A stretch of 47,969 bases of DNA, taken from assembly GCA_021323395.1 (NCBI GenBank), contig JAJONL010000027.1:1-47969 (forward strand), in the 5' to 3' direction. Below are positions 1 through 8,402 of the stretch, piece after piece. The notes under the pieces were generated by a model. It was not told the origin of the DNA, did no database searches, and saw only the letters and a program-made list of their open reading frames with translations. Origin of the DNA: Nitrospira sp. (GTDB taxonomy: Bacteria > Nitrospirota > Nitrospiria > Nitrospirales > Nitrospiraceae). Made by a program: the position numbers and the translations under genes. Each line of letters opens with the position of its first letter. Within the stretch, counting starts at the first letter, position 1.

Positions 1-1745
1 TCCCGCGATCCCAACTTCTCATACAGCAATCCCAATTCATATCGCACGAGCTGGGCATTTCCTCCCCGACAGCGCGAATCCGCAATGAGTTTTTCAAGCA
101 ATTGAATGGCCTGGTCGGACTGCCCCTGCTCTTTTAAACAGAGTCCCATCATCAGGCAGGAGTCGACGAAGAACCCTGAGTCTTTCATCGAGAGGAGAAA
201 TTCTTCTTTTGCCTCCTCCAACAATCCCATGTCTTTGTAGGCCATCCCCAGCGCATAGCGAGTTTCCGCATCGGCAATGTCGGCAGGAGGCTCGGCGGCG
301 ACAGGCGGAGCCTGAACGGGAGCTACCTGCTGCGCGGGAGGTGGAACCGAAGCCGGTGCAGCCGCTGCATGGCTCGGCTCAACAATGGCAGCAGGTCGTG
401 CAATCGGAGCGCTAAGAGGAGCGGATGGATCCTGCAGCCTGAACGGCATCTCATCGGCCTGCTTCATACCGATCGGGGCTGAAACCGGCGCGGATGCGGC
501 AGACTCGGTCGGATCGATCATCGGCGTATCCACTGCCGGTTGAACCGCCACAGAGAGCGCCTTTACATTCGGGTCGAACGCGGGCGCCAGTTTGCGCGCG
601 ATGGCGCTCCCAGGGGCCAGTGCTTGGACCTTTTCAAAAAGTTCTGCCGGGAGCGTCGGCATGCCCGGTTCCGGATGTTCCAATAAGATCTCCACGGCCT
701 GGCCAAAATGCTGGGCCGCCGTAGCTGGATCTCCTTTCTCCTGGTACAACTCGCCCAGCAGCTCCAACATGGGCACTGACGCCGGCTCGACCTTCAGATA
801 CTCGCCGATGAGGGATTCGGCCATCGCATAGTCTTGCGCGCGAAGGGCTCCGCCGGCCAGAAAGCGATATTCCCCAAGGGCGACCTGAAGATTGCCCTGC
901 AGCAGATGCAGGCGCGCGAGGAGCTGGCAGATATCAGGATTTCCCGGCTCACGGCTGAGCAACTGCGTCAGCATGGCCTCGGCGCCCGCATATTGCCCTT
1001 CTTCGATCCGCCGGGTGGCTTCTGCCATCAAGTCGCTGCCCTCGCCTGCCTTGGCAGATGCCGTGGCCGGTTTGGCGGCACGGGCCACATTCACGGGCGC
1101 GTCCCCGCCCGCCTCAATCATCGCGATGATCTCTTTGGCTTCGGCGTTCTGCGGATCCAGGCGCAAGGCTGCCGAATAGGCCTCCTTGGCTTCGCCGTAC
1201 CGTTGAGAGGCCGACCGCTCGCGGCCCAGCTGGAGATAGACCCGGATAGCCTCATCCACCAGGTTTTCCTGAACACAGAGTTCGGCCACACGTTGCTGCG
1301 CATCCAGGTTGGAGGGATCCTGCGACACAATCTTTCGGTAGACTTCCAGGGCCTCCTTACTCCGCCCCTCCTTGAGAAAATGCTTGCCCAGGGTCAGATA
1401 ATCCTGAACGGCGCTGCTCAACAACCCCCGCTCGGCGTTCAAATCGCCGAGGTGGCGATAGATATCCATCCGCGTCGGGTCGACCTTGAGTATCTTTTTA
1501 TACGCGGCGATGGCCTTGAGGACGGACCCTTCGGCGCGAAAGGCGGTGGCGGCTTGAAGAAAGGCAGTGACGGCATCCCCCCCGGCGTTGCGCCGCAGGT
1601 GGAGATCCCCGATGGAGTTGAAAATGGTGCCGTCGGCTGGTGAGTCGGAAGTCAGCTTTCGCCACTCGACGATTGCAGCGTCGTACTGGCCCTTGGAGGC
1701 GAACAATTGCGCGTTCTGAAGAACTGTTCGGCGGTCGACAGCCAA
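1..1745 (-). CDS. TPR-repeat protein, C-terminus cut by window edge
   Basis: An open frame of at least 581 codons reads from a TTG at 1745 to the left edge without a stop. The TTG is preceded by GGTGAGGAG about 5 bases upstream, a better site than any internal ATG, so I chose it. The N-terminal two thirds are consecutive helix-turn-helix units with TPR spacing, for example around IAAYKKILKVDPTRMD and AYSAALRLDPQNAEAKE. A Pro/Ala-rich linker at roughly residues 385-485 separates them from a second TPR block (AETRYALGMAYKDMG...). There is no signal peptide, so it is probably a cytoplasmic scaffold. Family TPR proteins mediate protein-protein contacts; no partner can be named. It is transcribed away from the cold-shock gene. 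Confidence 0.85.
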   Translation of the reverse strand, partial: MAVDRRTVLQNAQLFASKGQYDAAIVEWRKLTSDSPADGTIFNSIGDLHLRRNAGGDAVTAFLQAATAFRAEGSVLKAIAAYKKILKVDPTRMDIYRHLGDLNAERGLLSSAVQDYLTLGKHFLKEGRSKEALEVYRKIVSQDPSNLDAQQRVAELCVQENLVDEAIRVYLQLGRERSASQRYGEAKEAYSAALRLDPQNAEAKEIIAMIEAGGDAPVNVARAAKPATASAKAGEGSDLMAEATRRIEEGQYAGAEAMLTQLLSREPGNPDICQLLARLHLLQGNLQVALGEYRFLAGGALRAQDYAMAESLIGEYLKVEPASVPMLELLGELYQEKGDPATAAQHFGQAVEILLEHPEPGMPTLPAELFEKVQALAPGSAIARKLAPAFDPNVKALSVAVQPAVDTPMIDPTESAASAPVSAPIGMKQADEMPFRLQDPSAPLSAPIARPAAIVEPSHAAAAPASVPPPAQQVAPVQAPPVAAEPPADIADAETRYALGMAYKDMGLLEEAKEEFLLSMKDSGFFVDSCLMMGLCLKEQGQSDQAIQLLEKLIADSRCRGGNAQLVRYELGLLYEKLGSR

Positions 1746-1864
1746 GAGGACTCCTCACCCCGGCGTTGAGAGTCAACGCTAACAGTCTGTCTTTTCTTTG
1801 TCAAACAAATGGAAGAAAGCCAGATACCGTAAACGCGGCATCCAGAGCGGGGTTCAGCGAGGAA

Positions 1865-1901
1865 AAGCCCGCGGCCCTTCTCTACGACAGAAGGGCCGCG
1901 G
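1865..1901 (-). terminator. Intrinsic terminator after the cold-shock gene
   Basis: A perfect 13-bp inverted repeat (1869-1881 with 1889-1901, CCGCGGCCCTTCT and complement, 7-base loop) lies 20 bases past the cold-shock stop codon. On the minus strand it is followed by GCTTTTCC, a short U tract. Stem strength and position support a factor-independent terminator for the minus-strand transcript. Confidence 0.8.
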
Positions 1902-1920
1902 ATGTGCTTATCCTGGCCGT

Positions 1921-2139
1921 TTATGAAGCCGGTGCAAGATCCTTCAAGACGTTCGCCGCTTGGGGGCCCTTGGCTCCCTGCACGATGTCGAACTCGACAT
2001 TCTCGCCCTCCTTGAGGGTCTTGAATCCGTCCCCCTGGAGAGCGGAGTAATGGACGAACACATCGTCCCCTCCATCGAGCCGAATAAATCCGAAACCCTT
2101 GCGATCATTGAACCATTTTACCGTTCCCTTAGTCTTCAC
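1921..2139 (-). CDS. Cold-shock protein, CspA family
   Basis: This 72-residue single OB-fold protein has both nucleic-acid-binding motifs: RNP1-like KGFGFI at about residues 14-19 and RNP2-like VFVHY at about 27-31. The opening [15 protein letters not shown] is typical of the family. It binds single-stranded RNA/DNA and acts as an RNA chaperone in the cytoplasm. The start is GTG, preceded by AAGGAGG at good spacing. The gene is monocistronic, with a strong terminator just downstream and about 165 bases of probable leader upstream. A long leader is common in cold-inducible csp mRNAs, but cold induction cannot be shown here. Confidence 0.95.
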   Translation of the reverse strand: MKTKGTVKWFNDRKGFGFIRLDGGDDVFVHYSALQGDGFKTLKEGENVEFDIVQGAKGPQAANVLKDLAPAS

Positions 2140-2312
2140 ACGGTCCTCCTTTCCTTAACGCACAACGATATTGGGCGCGTCAGCTCGTCTGCTGAATCGC
2201 ATGGAATGATGACGATAAAAGGAGAAATAACGGCGCGAAACGCGGCGGCTTTTGCGGGGAGTTCAAACAATATTCAACCCGACCCATCATGACCTGCTGA
2301 AAAGTGCGGAGC

Positions 2313-2341
2313 GATGTACCATGGGGTGAACATCTTGTCAA
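2313..2341 (-). promoter_or_regulatory. Candidate promoter for the cold-shock gene
   Basis: The minus strand has a perfect TTGACA (2341-2336), a 17-base spacer and a poor -10 hexamer TACATC (2318-2313). It would give a leader of about 165 bases. The weak -10 keeps this tentative. The rest of 2140-2443 shows no gene. Confidence 0.4.
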
Positions 2342-2373
2342 GCGGATAGTTGGGGCAGCGACCACCTGAGCTG

Positions 2374-2402
2374 TTTACAAGGCCCGCCGACTCTTCTATA
2401 GT
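2374..2402 (+). promoter_or_regulatory. Sigma70-type promoter for lptF-lptG
   Basis: TTTACA (2374-2379) and TATAGT (2397-2402) are separated by exactly 17 bases. Transcription would start near 2409, about 35 bases before the GTG start of lptF. Both hexamers match the consensus at five of six positions. Confidence 0.7.
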
Positions 2403-2443
2403 GCGGGAACTGAAGGCTCCGATGTAGGATCTCGACCGCCCTC

Positions 2444-3529
2444 GTGCTGCATACCATCCTCGATCGTTATATTTTTCGTGAGCTCCTGTCGCCGTTCTGC
2501 ATCAGCTTGGCTGCGCTCTGTTTCGTGATGCTCACGAAAGAGCTGCTCCGGCTGGTGGAACTTCTGGTGACGAAGGGGATCGGTTTCCTCTCGGTCCTGA
2601 AAGTGTTCGCTCACTTGCTCCCCTCATTTCTGGTTCTCACCTTGCCCATCGCGGGGATCATCGCGTCCATTACTGCCTTCGGCCGCTTGTCCCTCGACAA
2701 GGAACTCGTGGCGATGCGCGCCGCCGGATTCAGTCTCTTGCGGCTCTCCCATTCCGTCTTTTTGTTTGCCGCGCTCGTCTGCGGCCTCACGCTCATGATG
2801 GCGCAGTGGGGGCAGCCCTGGAGCAATGTAAATCTCAAGAAGGTCGCGCTCAATCTTCTCCGCGACGAACTCGTGCTCGAACTCGATCGTGGCGTCTTCA
2901 ATGAGGCCATTCCCAAAATGGTGATCTATGTGCCGGATGCGCAACAGGGACAGGACACCAAGGGCATTTTCGTGGCCGACGAGCGCAATCCCGCCGACCC
3001 CCGCATCATTGTCGCGCAGCAATATCATGTCATGACCGACCCCGCCAGCAGCCAGGTCGCGCTGCGGCTCATGAACGGAGTCATCCACAGCCGGCCTCAA
3101 AACACCGAGCAGTATCAAAAGATCTCTTTTACCGCGTACGACCTCAAGCTCAACGTCAGCGCGAGCCTCTACGGCGCGGAGGAGCGCACGCCGATGGAGG
3201 TCATACGGGCCAAACTGGAAAGTTCCGGCTGGACGGATACCAATGCCCTGCGACGCTTGATGGAATATTACAAAGATCTGGCCTTCCCGGCAGCCTCCTT
3301 GGTGTTCTGCATCCTGGGCGTTCCCGTCGGCATCGTCTCGAAACGATCGGGCAGCATCGGCGGATTTGCGGTCGGGGTGATCGTGGTCATCGTGTATTAT
3401 GTGCTCAATGTAGCCTGCGAGTTTTTGGTCACCACCCTGTGGATTTCTCCCTTCGCCGGCGCCTGGTTGCCCAACGTGATGTTTGCGCTCGTCACCATCT
3501 TTTGGTTTTATCGCGTGAGCCGGCAGTAG
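2444..3529 (+). CDS. lptF: LPS export system permease LptF (YjgP/YjgQ family)
   Basis: The 361-residue protein has the LptF/LptG layout: two N-terminal membrane segments (about residues 15-35 and 55-80), a cytoplasmic coupling stretch RLSLDKELVAMRAAGFS, a third segment, a periplasmic beta domain at about 125-265, and three C-terminal segments. In the Lpt complex it pairs with LptG and the LptB ATPase to extract LPS from the inner membrane. The start is GTG with no clear Shine-Dalgarno sequence, 35 bases past a predicted transcription start. lptG follows 4 bases after the stop. The order and N-terminal sequence favour LptF, though LptF and LptG are similar enough to be swapped. Confidence 0.9.
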   Translation: MLHTILDRYIFRELLSPFCISLAALCFVMLTKELLRLVELLVTKGIGFLSVLKVFAHLLPSFLVLTLPIAGIIASITAFGRLSLDKELVAMRAAGFSLLRLSHSVFLFAALVCGLTLMMAQWGQPWSNVNLKKVALNLLRDELVLELDRGVFNEAIPKMVIYVPDAQQGQDTKGIFVADERNPADPRIIVAQQYHVMTDPASSQVALRLMNGVIHSRPQNTEQYQKISFTAYDLKLNVSASLYGAEERTPMEVIRAKLESSGWTDTNALRRLMEYYKDLAFPAASLVFCILGVPVGIVSKRSGSIGGFAVGVIVVIVYYVLNVACEFLVTTLWISPFAGAWLPNVMFALVTIFWFYRVSRQ

Positions 3530-3533
3530 CCCT

Positions 3534-4625
3534 ATGACCATTCTGTTTCGATACATGCTGCGCGAGTACGTGAAGATCTTCGGCATGTGCTTCTCGGGAC
3601 TCATGACGATCTATCTCGTCATCGACTTTTTTGAGAAGGTCCGCCGATTTCTCCGGTTCGACGCCCGTGTGCTCGATGTGCTGACCTACTTCGTGCTGAA
3701 GATGCCGGCCATTTCCTATCAAATCGCCCCGCTGGCGGTGTTGATGGCGACCCTGCTCACCATCGGCCTGTTGTCGCGCAGCCACGAAATCACCGCCATG
3801 CGCAGCTGCGGCATCAGTCTCTATTGGATCACCTCCCCGTTCTTGTTTTTTGGCACGGTGTTGGCCATGATCTTATTCCTCTTCAGCTCCACGGTCATTC
3901 CCCTCGCACTCGCGCGCGCGGAACAGATCAAGACCACACAGATCGAAAAACGAGCCGTCCCGGTCTCATTGAAAGCCGCGCAGCCCTGGGTGAGCCTCGG
4001 CGGCCAGACCCTGATGAACATCGACAGCATCGAACCGGGCGGCGCCGTGTTACGAAAAGTGCGTGTCTATCGCCTAAGCTCCACGTTTGAATTGCAGCAG
4101 ATCGCGGAAGCGCAGCGGGCCGTGTACTCCTCGCAAGGCTGGGTCTTGGAAGACGGCCTCAAGCGGTCTTTTCGACCCGATGGCGTCGTGTCGGTGAGCG
4201 CCTTTCAGTCGGAACCGTTGCCCCTTGCGCAAATACCGGATGACTTTACGACCTGGGCGGAGCTGGACTCGGAAACGATGACGCTGCGCGATATCCGCGC
4301 CTATGTCGACCGGCTCCAGTTGAATGGGACCCTCTTGCCACGCCTGCTGACGGATTATTATGGACGCATCGCGTTTCCTTGCGTGACCTTCATCATGGTG
4401 GTCGTCGGCATTGCGTTGAGTCTGCGCCGAACCGGGGTGCGCGGCAGCGGCATGGCGATGGGGATCGGCCAGGCGATGGCGGTGGGATTTTTCTACTGGT
4501 CCACCCATTCCGTCGCGATCGCCCTGGGACGCGGCGGCGCGCTCTCACCGATGCTGGCAGGATGGATGGCCAATTTGGTATTTCTGACCTTCGGCTGTTA
4601 CCTCTTGTTGAAGGTGCGCTACTGA
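3534..4625 (+). CDS. lptG: LPS export system permease LptG (YjgP/YjgQ family)
   Basis: This 363-residue paralogue of the preceding gene has the same topology: membrane helices at both ends and a periplasmic domain at about residues 125-270. The coupling segment SRSHEITAMRSCGIS corresponds to the region that contacts LptB in the family. The C-terminal segment GVRGSGMAMGIGQAMAVG begins a membrane hairpin. It forms the LptFG heterodimer that moves LPS to the periplasmic bridge. It starts 4 bases after lptF and is surely co-transcribed. No lptB, lptC or lptA lies in this window. Confidence 0.9.
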   Translation: MTILFRYMLREYVKIFGMCFSGLMTIYLVIDFFEKVRRFLRFDARVLDVLTYFVLKMPAISYQIAPLAVLMATLLTIGLLSRSHEITAMRSCGISLYWITSPFLFFGTVLAMILFLFSSTVIPLALARAEQIKTTQIEKRAVPVSLKAAQPWVSLGGQTLMNIDSIEPGGAVLRKVRVYRLSSTFELQQIAEAQRAVYSSQGWVLEDGLKRSFRPDGVVSVSAFQSEPLPLAQIPDDFTTWAELDSETMTLRDIRAYVDRLQLNGTLLPRLLTDYYGRIAFPCVTFIMVVVGIALSLRRTGVRGSGMAMGIGQAMAVGFFYWSTHSVAIALGRGGALSPMLAGWMANLVFLTFGCYLLLKVRY

Positions 4626-4673
4626 CCAAGAGGCTGAAAATGTCCGCCGGTAGCGTTCGCCTTGCCGACAATA

Positions 4674-4703
4674 TTCACTTCACCCTGTTCAATGTTCTAT
4701 TAA
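4674..4703 (+). promoter_or_regulatory. Weak candidate promoter upstream of fabF
   Basis: TTCACT (4674-4679) and TATTAA (4698-4703) are 18 bases apart in the 215-base gap between lptG and fabF. Both hexamers are only partial matches. No terminator is visible after lptG, so read-through is also possible. Confidence 0.3.
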
Positions 4704-4840
4704 GATGGAGATCTGAACACTCAACATTCCCACTGCGCGTCTGCACGTCTCGATCACATGAATGCTTCCATCATTGACTGTGGCGTCACCTTCCGGTAAG
4801 TAGACAGGCCGCGCGAGTAACAGAGGCAACAACAGTTCCT

Positions 4841-6097
4841 ATGCCGACTAGAGTCGTTATCACAGGTCTCGGAGTGGTTTCTCCCATCGGCATCGGTGTG
4901 CCGCAGTTCTGGAAGGCGGCGCTGGAAGGCCGGTCCGGCATCTCGGCGATTACGTCTTTCGATCCCTTTCCGTTGGAAGGCTATCGATCACGCGTCGCCG
5001 GAAGAATTGTGGACTTTGCGCCTGAACGATACCTGCCGGCCGGGCAAGGTGACCGTGTCGACCGTTACGCGCAATTCGCCCTCGTGGCCGCCAAGGAAGC
5101 CCTCGGGGACGCGCAGTTCCAGATGGAACGAGAGGAGCCACATCGCGTCGGCGTGATCGTCGGCGCCGGCATGGGCGGGATGGTCATGGGGGAGCGGGAA
5201 ATCACCCAGCTGTACGAGCAAAAACGACCGCATCGGGTACACCCGAATTTCATTCCCGTGATTACCTTGAATTCCGCCTCCGGAATTGTCGCGATGGCGT
5301 ACGGCGCCAAGGGCCCGAACGTCACCATTTCGACGGCCTGTTCTTCCAGCGCCCATGCCCTGGGCCAAGCCATGAATTGCATTCGCGCCGGCACGGCGGA
5401 TGCGGTAATCGTGGTTGGGGCAGACGCCAGTATTACGCCGTTGGTTTTCGCCGGATTTTGCTCGCTTCGCGCCCTCTCGACAAAGTATAACGATGCGCCG
5501 CAACGGGCGTCGCGTCCCTTTGACCGAGGGCGGGATGGGTTCGTCATGGGTGAAGGCGCCGGGGCCTTAATTCTTGAATCACTGGCTCACGCGAAAAAAC
5601 GCAAAGCCCGGATCTATGCGGAGGTGGCCGGTTACGCGGCGACCAGCGAGGCCTATCACATGGTGATTCCCCGGGAAGACGGGGTCGAAGTCGCCACGAC
5701 CATGCGTCTGGCCCTGAAGGATGCGGGGGTCACTCCCGCGCAGGTCGACTACATCAATGCGCATGCCACCTCGACGACGGTGGGCGATGCGGTGGAGGTC
5801 AAGGCAATTCGCCTGTTGTTCAAGTCGCGAGCGGACAACATCGCTGTGAATGCGACAAAGTCGCTCGTCGGACATACGCTAGGCGCCGCCGGATCTCTGG
5901 CGGGAATCGTATCGGCCTTGACTCTTGACAGCGGACAGGTCCATCCGACGCTCAACCTTGAGGATCCGGACCCACACTGCACCCTCGCGGGACTGTCCCG
6001 AGCCTCTCAGGCCAAAAAGGCCAAGGTCGCGCTGGTCAATGCCTTTGGATTCGGCAGCAACAATGCGGCGGTCGTCTTAAAAAAATTCTCGACCTGA
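4841..6097 (+). CDS. fabF: 3-oxoacyl-ACP synthase II (FabF)
   Basis: The 418-residue protein spans the full KAS II fold, opening with TRVVITGLGVVSPIG. The catalytic triad is visible: Cys167 in STACSSS, His308 in NAHATST and His345 in VGHTLGAAG. It condenses malonyl-ACP with acyl-ACP to elongate fatty acids in the cytoplasm. An acyl carrier protein gene follows 48 bases downstream, then lpxD, which uses hydroxyacyl-ACP, so the cluster links fatty acid and lipid A synthesis. The length is normal for FabF. A specialised KAS acting with the neighbouring ACP cannot be excluded. Confidence 0.93.
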   Translation: MPTRVVITGLGVVSPIGIGVPQFWKAALEGRSGISAITSFDPFPLEGYRSRVAGRIVDFAPERYLPAGQGDRVDRYAQFALVAAKEALGDAQFQMEREEPHRVGVIVGAGMGGMVMGEREITQLYEQKRPHRVHPNFIPVITLNSASGIVAMAYGAKGPNVTISTACSSSAHALGQAMNCIRAGTADAVIVVGADASITPLVFAGFCSLRALSTKYNDAPQRASRPFDRGRDGFVMGEGAGALILESLAHAKKRKARIYAEVAGYAATSEAYHMVIPREDGVEVATTMRLALKDAGVTPAQVDYINAHATSTTVGDAVEVKAIRLLFKSRADNIAVNATKSLVGHTLGAAGSLAGIVSALTLDSGQVHPTLNLEDPDPHCTLAGLSRASQAKKAKVALVNAFGFGSNNAAVVLKKFST

Positions 6098-6145
6098 CCC
6101 GCTTCAAGTGACCACGCGACCATGAAGAACCACGAAGGAACGGTT

Positions 6146-6445
6146 ATGGCCAAGACGACAGAGGTCTCCGACAAGATCATTCAGGCATTAGCGGACTACC
6201 TGAAACGAGATGCGGCCTCCATCCATACGAACCATCACCTGCGGGATGATCTCGGATTGGATTCGATGGCGGTCATTGAAATGTTGTATCGGATCGAAGA
6301 AGTCTTCAATCTCCAAATCCCGGACGAGGATTTGGTCGACCTGACCACGGTCGGACACGTGATTGCCTATGTTCAGGGTCGTGTCGCGCCGGCCGCTCAG
6401 AAGAAATCCGCCACCACACGCTCGGCCAAAGGGAAAAAGGCTTAA
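6146..6445 (+). CDS. Acyl carrier protein
   Basis: This 99-residue protein carries the phosphopantetheine attachment motif GLDSM with Ser40, in a four-helix ACP pattern ([21 protein letters not shown]). I start it at the ATG at 6146, preceded by GAAGGA at proper spacing; an in-frame ATG at 6122 lacks such a site. Beyond the ACP core there is a basic Ala/Lys tail at about residues 80-99, unusual for the acidic housekeeping ACP. This may be a dedicated carrier for lipid A acyl chains, in line with lpxD starting 4 bases downstream. That role is inference. Confidence 0.88.
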   Translation: MAKTTEVSDKIIQALADYLKRDAASIHTNHHLRDDLGLDSMAVIEMLYRIEEVFNLQIPDEDLVDLTTVGHVIAYVQGRVAPAAQKKSATTRSAKGKKA

Positions 6446-6449
6446 GACG

Positions 6450-7532
6450 ATGACGACTGCGCCCAGGCGGAACCCGCTGACACTTCGGCAACTCCACGAA
6501 TTTCTGGGGGGAGAGCTGATTGGGTCGCCGGACGCCACGGTTATCGGCATCGCGAGCCTGGAACAAGCCGGACCGGACGATCTCGCCTTTTTGGCCTCAG
6601 AGCGCAGCAAGAAAACCATTCAGAGCGCATCCATTGGTGTGCTGCTCGTTGGAAAACGTCTGGCCGATGTCGCCTTCCCCCAACTTGTCGTAGACAATCC
6701 TGCCTATGCCTTTGCACGCGCCGCTCAACAATTTTTTGTACGCCCCGCCCGCAAGCGCGGGATCGCCCCCGAGGTCATCCGCGGCAACGATGTCACCCTC
6801 GGACCTGATGTTTCTATTTGGCCTGGCGTGACACTTGGAGATCGTGTCTCGATCGGCGCGCGGGTCACGCTCTACCCAGGCGTGTTCATTGGTGAGGACA
6901 GCATCATCGGCGATGATGCTGTCCTCTACCCCAACGTGGTAGTACGTGAAGGCTGCCGCTTGGGTAATCGGGTGATCGTGCACAGCGGCACCGTCATCGG
7001 CAGCGACGGATTCGGCTACGTCCAACATCAAGGACGACACCACAAAATCCCTCAGCTCGGAGGCGTGGTCATCGAAGACGACGTCGAATTAGGCGCCAAT
7101 GTGGCGGTCGATCGGGCCACATTTGGAAATACCGTCATCAAGCGTGGCGCCAAGATCGACAATCTCGTACAGATCGCGCACAACGTTGTGGTCGGAGAAC
7201 ACACCATACTTGTGGCGCAGGTGGGCATCGCAGGGAGCACGACGTTGGGACGCTACGTGATGGTCGGCGGCCAAGCCGGTCTCGCCGACCATTTGCAAAT
7301 CGGCGATCAGGTAATGATTGCGGCAAAATCCGGCGTCACCAGAAGCCTTGAATCCAATCAGGTTGTCTCCGGAGCCCCGGTTATGCCGCATGCCACGTTT
7401 CTCAAAGTGCAGGCGGTTATTCCGCAATTACCCGCATTGCGCCAACGGATGCGCGAGTTAGAAGAACGGCTTGCGACCGTCGAACAGGCCAAGGAACGTC
7501 CCGCCAGATCTCGTAAAGGGCCTCGCAAATAA
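6450..7532 (+). CDS. lpxD: UDP-3-O-(hydroxyacyl)glucosamine N-acyltransferase LpxD
   Basis: The 360-residue protein has an N-terminal uridine-binding domain (about 1-100), then a left-handed beta helix of hexapeptide repeats (about 105-300) and a C-terminal helical tail. The family catalytic His is His244 in the QIAHNVVVG stretch. The signature [16 protein letters not shown] is also present. It N-acylates UDP-3-O-acyl-glucosamine in lipid A synthesis, using hydroxyacyl-ACP. I chose the ATG at 6450, 4 bases after the ACP stop, because the family N-terminus ([16 protein letters not shown]) begins there; an upstream in-frame start would overlap the ACP gene. Confidence 0.95.
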   Translation: MTTAPRRNPLTLRQLHEFLGGELIGSPDATVIGIASLEQAGPDDLAFLASERSKKTIQSASIGVLLVGKRLADVAFPQLVVDNPAYAFARAAQQFFVRPARKRGIAPEVIRGNDVTLGPDVSIWPGVTLGDRVSIGARVTLYPGVFIGEDSIIGDDAVLYPNVVVREGCRLGNRVIVHSGTVIGSDGFGYVQHQGRHHKIPQLGGVVIEDDVELGANVAVDRATFGNTVIKRGAKIDNLVQIAHNVVVGEHTILVAQVGIAGSTTLGRYVMVGGQAGLADHLQIGDQVMIAAKSGVTRSLESNQVVSGAPVMPHATFLKVQAVIPQLPALRQRMRELEERLATVEQAKERPARSRKGPRK

Positions 7533-7547
7533 GCGGGGCGCAGGCCG

Positions 7548-8072
7548 TCAATTCTTGAGAACAGTCCGCCAGAAAAACAGCTTGGCCCAGAAAAATCCTG
7601 CCCACGGCAGGAAATAGGCCGCGACCGGATACACCGCTCCATACACCACGGCCATTGTTGAGCCAAACAAGAGCAACGCCAGACCGGCCATGTAGGCGAC
7701 GGGAGCCCAGGGGGACCCGCTGGGCGAGTCCTGGTTCGTCCCTGTGTCACGCTTAGGGCGCCCGCTCTTTTTGAGCATCGGCTGCCGCATGCGCGCGGCG
7801 AACACCTCGGGACGATAGCGAAGAATCCACCGATGATAGGTAGTCTGTACCCAACCCAGCACCCCTCCCAGCAGCAGCAACCCGGAACTTTGCAAAAAGG
7901 TCTCCCAGGTGTAGGTGTCGGTCGCAATAAGTTGGTATCCCAAGCCACCGACGCCCCCGGCCATGGAGATTAAGCCGAGAATACCGGCCGGGAATAACAT
8001 GTAGGCTTTCACATAGGCAGTCGCTTTTGCCTCCAGCCCTTCTTGCTGTTTGACTGTCACAAGTTTTGGCAT
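7548..8072 (-). CDS. Membrane protein of unknown function
   Basis: The 174-residue protein has four likely membrane segments, at about residues 24-45, 59-79, 122-143 and 146-166. A basic cytoplasmic loop at about 85-120 contains a Lys/Arg/Ser-rich stretch. I do not recognise a named family. It converges on lpxD with a 15-base gap and is followed upstream by about 330 bases without a gene, so it is probably transcribed alone. Codon use and GC content look like the neighbours, which supports it as a real gene. Confidence 0.7.
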   Translation of the reverse strand: MPKLVTVKQQEGLEAKATAYVKAYMLFPAGILGLISMAGGVGGLGYQLIATDTYTWETFLQSSGLLLLGGVLGWVQTTYHRWILRYRPEVFAARMRQPMLKKSGRPKRDTGTNQDSPSGSPWAPVAYMAGLALLLFGSTMAVVYGAVYPVAAYFLPWAGFFWAKLFFWRTVLKN

Positions 8073-8402
8073 GGCCGTGATGGTCGTACAATCCCCACCT
8101 CAACCGCAAGGGGAAATACATGGCATGCGATGAATACCCGTGAAGCGTGCTATCCGATATGTTCAACCACGCGTCCCTGAACAAATTCAGAATGCGACCT
8201 GTCCACAAGAACTGTGGACGGACTGTGCGCAACCATGTGGATAGAGAGCCGACGCAAAGTCTACGCGAGGAGGCACGCGATCTGCCCAAGGATTAGGCGG
8301 AACGATCGCGAGTGGTCAGGGGCCTGCGCAACTCAACACGATAGCCTGACGAAACATCGCGACAACACTGAAGGGGTATGTCTTCCATCGTATCCAAGCC
8401 TG
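8073..8402 (+). other. Intergenic stretch with a small inverted repeat
   Basis: No convincing gene is present. A perfect 7-bp inverted repeat GTCCACA/TGTGGAC (8201-8207 and 8213-8219, 5-base loop) stands alone without a T tract, so it could be an operator or chance. No intrinsic terminator is visible at the end of the chemosensory operon. Confidence 0.5.

Noticed and set aside
834-1643. Long plus-strand open frame opposite the TPR gene
   Set aside because: It is antisense to a TPR protein with a good ribosome site and clear repeats; the plus-strand translation shows no family pattern.
2624-3604. 326-codon minus-strand frame opposite lptF
   Set aside because: His/Asp/Arg-rich composition is typical of an antisense shadow in GC-rich DNA; lptF is certain.
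8201-8219. Inverted repeat GTCCACA/TGTGGAC as a terminator of the chemosensory operon
   Set aside because: The stem is only 7 bp, it lies about 190 bases past the stop and has no T tract on the minus strand.
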